A stretch of DNA of 64,000 nucleotides, from positions 1 to 64,000 of the forward strand of contig UQLX01000001.1 in the NCBI GenBank assembly GCA_900541985.1, written 5' to 3'. This stretch comes from an uncultured Blautia sp. (GTDB lineage Bacteria; Bacillota; Clostridia; Lachnospirales; Lachnospiraceae). The position numbers were made by a program, and so were the translations under genes. Positions 62,922 through 64,000 of this stretch are shown here, piece after piece; positions within the stretch are counted from its first letter, which is position 1; every line of letters starts with the position of its first letter. The notes under the pieces were generated by a model. The model had not been told where the DNA came from. It saw only the letters and a program-made list of their open reading frames with translations, and made no database searches.

Positions 62922-63365
62922 ATGAAAAAAGAAGTGAATCACGCAATAAGAAAACGCTTTAATGACATTATCTACAACATTGCCCGTTATACAGAAATCC
63001 TTCTGTCTGTTGTGATTCTGGTAGTGATCACATTTGCCGGGATCCGTTTGATCTATGATGTGGCAGGCACCGAGATTATGAATATGGATTCGGGATTCTT
63101 TTCAGAGTTTCTGGCTAACGGACTGTCTTTGGTGGTTGGGGTGGAATTTGTAAAAATGCTTTGCAGACACTCTTCTCAGACAGTTGTTGAGGTGCTGATG
63201 TTTGCCACTGCCCGGCAGATGGTTGTCGAGCATCTGGGAACGACGCAGACACTGATTGGTGTGATCGCCATTGCCCTTTTGTTTGCGATCCGCAAATATC
63301 TGATGACGGAAATAGATGTGGTAGGATATCATGCAGAAAATCACAGAGAGGAAGAATGTAAATGA
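62922..63365 (+). CDS. PsiE-like small membrane protein
   Basis: 147 residues from ATG 62922, behind AAGGAGATAT. Four hydrophobic segments (about 24-46, 62-80, 90-103, 106-122) with charged ends give the size and layout of the phosphate-starvation-inducible PsiE family, whose function is unknown. TARQMVVEH lies in the penultimate loop. Its last four bases overlap the proC start (ATGA), so it is translationally coupled to proC, an odd pairing. Confidence 0.7.
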   Translation: MKKEVNHAIRKRFNDIIYNIARYTEILLSVVILVVITFAGIRLIYDVAGTEIMNMDSGFFSEFLANGLSLVVGVEFVKMLCRHSSQTVVEVLMFATARQMVVEHLGTTQTLIGVIAIALLFAIRKYLMTEIDVVGYHAENHREEECK

Positions 63366-64000
63366 AAATTGGATTTATTGGATGCGGAAACATGGCTTCA
63401 GCCATGATCGGGGGAATTCTGAAAAAGGGAATTGTTGAAAAAAATAATATTATTGTATCAAATCTGACAGAAGCGGGATCAAAGCGCAGCCGGGAAAAAC
63501 TGGGTGTGGAGACCACTATGGACAATCGTGAGGTTGCAAAAAAAGCAGAGATTCTTTTTCTGGCAGTGAAGCCGCAGTTTTACGAGGAAGTGATTATGGA
63601 AGTCAGGGATCTTCTGACAGAGGAACAGCTTCTGGTAAGTATTGCTCCGGGCAAAACACTGAAATGGCTGGAAGATACCTGCGGACGTCCGATGAAGATC
63701 ATCCGTCTGATGCCAAATACACCGGCACAGGTAGGGGAAGGCATGACCGGAGGATGCTGCAATGAACGCGTGACAGAGGAAGACGCACAGAAGATCCGTG
63801 AGATTGCTGGCAGCTTCGGAAGATTTGAGTTTGTTCCGGAACGGCTTCTGGATGCATTCAGTGCAGTCTGTGGCTGCTCTCCGGCATATGTGTTTATGTT
63901 TATTGAAGCTATGGCTGATGCAGCAGTGGCGCAGGGACTTCCGAGAAGCCAGGCATATTCTTTTGCAGCCCAGGCAGTTATGGGAAGTGCTAAAATGGTG
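63362..64000 (+). CDS. proC: pyrroline-5-carboxylate reductase, cut by the window edge
   Basis: The first 213 residues are present. MKIGFIGCGNMASAMIGGIL is the NAD(P)H-binding Rossmann start of ProC; FLAVKPQ, RLMPNTPAQVGEGM and the start of the all-helical dimer domain (SAVCGCSPAYVFMFIEAM) follow. It makes proline from pyrroline-5-carboxylate. The remaining roughly 50 to 60 residues, including the end of the dimerisation domain, lie outside. Starts inside the stop of the PsiE-like gene, with GAGGAAG as ribosome site. Confidence 0.96.
   Translation, partial: MKIGFIGCGNMASAMIGGILKKGIVEKNNIIVSNLTEAGSKRSREKLGVETTMDNREVAKKAEILFLAVKPQFYEEVIMEVRDLLTEEQLLVSIAPGKTLKWLEDTCGRPMKIIRLMPNTPAQVGEGMTGGCCNERVTEEDAQKIREIAGSFGRFEFVPERLLDAFSAVCGCSPAYVFMFIEAMADAAVAQGLPRSQAYSFAAQAVMGSAKMV

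Overview
The window looks like chromosome of a gut Clostridium-class Firmicute, most likely Lachnospiraceae (Blautia-like). This is inferred from moderate GC, strong AGGAGG-type ribosome binding sites, TTGACA/TATAAT promoters with 17-base spacers, a CarAB/ClpX/UppP core mixed with ABC sugar operons lacking their own ATPase, and typical Lachnospiraceae families. The species cannot be fixed from the sequence alone. No gene-free stretch exceeds 300 bases.

Layout. 1-3.0 kb: the 3' part of a structured RNA at the left edge; a Na+-pumping decarboxylase beta subunit plus a 39-residue gamma-like peptide behind a yybP-ykoY-type (Mn2+) riboswitch; and a PBP5-like carboxypeptidase with an altered KTG box. 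3.2-10.2 kb: a cell-surface polysaccharide cluster (three GT2 proteins, a polyprenyl-phosphate sugar transferase, and an LCP ligase with a repeat tail). 10.3-17.2 kb: HtrA, ClpX, a zinc-ribbon protein, a polytopic membrane protein, an NSS symporter and tRNA-Leu(CAG). 17.4-25.3 kb: carAB, uppP, glpK and a repeat-rich lipoprotein. 25.5-32.4 kb: a deoxysugar-type kinase/aldolase/ABC/ROK operon. 32.4-36.4 kb: a molybdate module, with the Mop protein and a PBP-domain regulator divergent from modABC. 36.4-53.5 kb: a maltodextrin/glycogen cluster (PucR-type and LacI-type regulators; malEFG; pullulanase; debranching enzyme; glycogen phosphorylase; MalQ; neopullulanase; alpha-glucosidase). 53.6-64 kb: a mixed tail with PduL, a stand-alone sugar ABC ATPase, a DUF89 phosphatase, a VanR/VanS pair broken by two separate lesions next to an intact VanY, a YhcH-family protein, an orphan NMT1-type binding protein, a second MalQ, tRNA-Gly(CCC), a PsiE-like membrane protein and proC running off the edge.

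How it fits together. Two sugar importers (deoxysugar-type and maltodextrin) lack an ATPase, and the lone MsmX/UgpC-type ATPase at 54.3-55.4 kb is the obvious candidate to energise both. The maltodextrin cluster imports malto-oligosaccharides, trims alpha-1,6 branches, phosphorolyses and transglycosylates inside the cell. The window also holds several envelope functions: polyprenyl recycling (UppP), sugar transfer to the carrier, LCP attachment, two carboxypeptidases (the PBP5-like protein and VanY) and HtrA.

No wholly new multi-gene system was demonstrated. The strongest unusual signals are the Mn2+-type riboswitch on a decarboxylase pump, the cut structured RNA at the left edge, the doubly broken VanRS pair, the PBP5-like protein without KTG, and three binding proteins without a lipobox.
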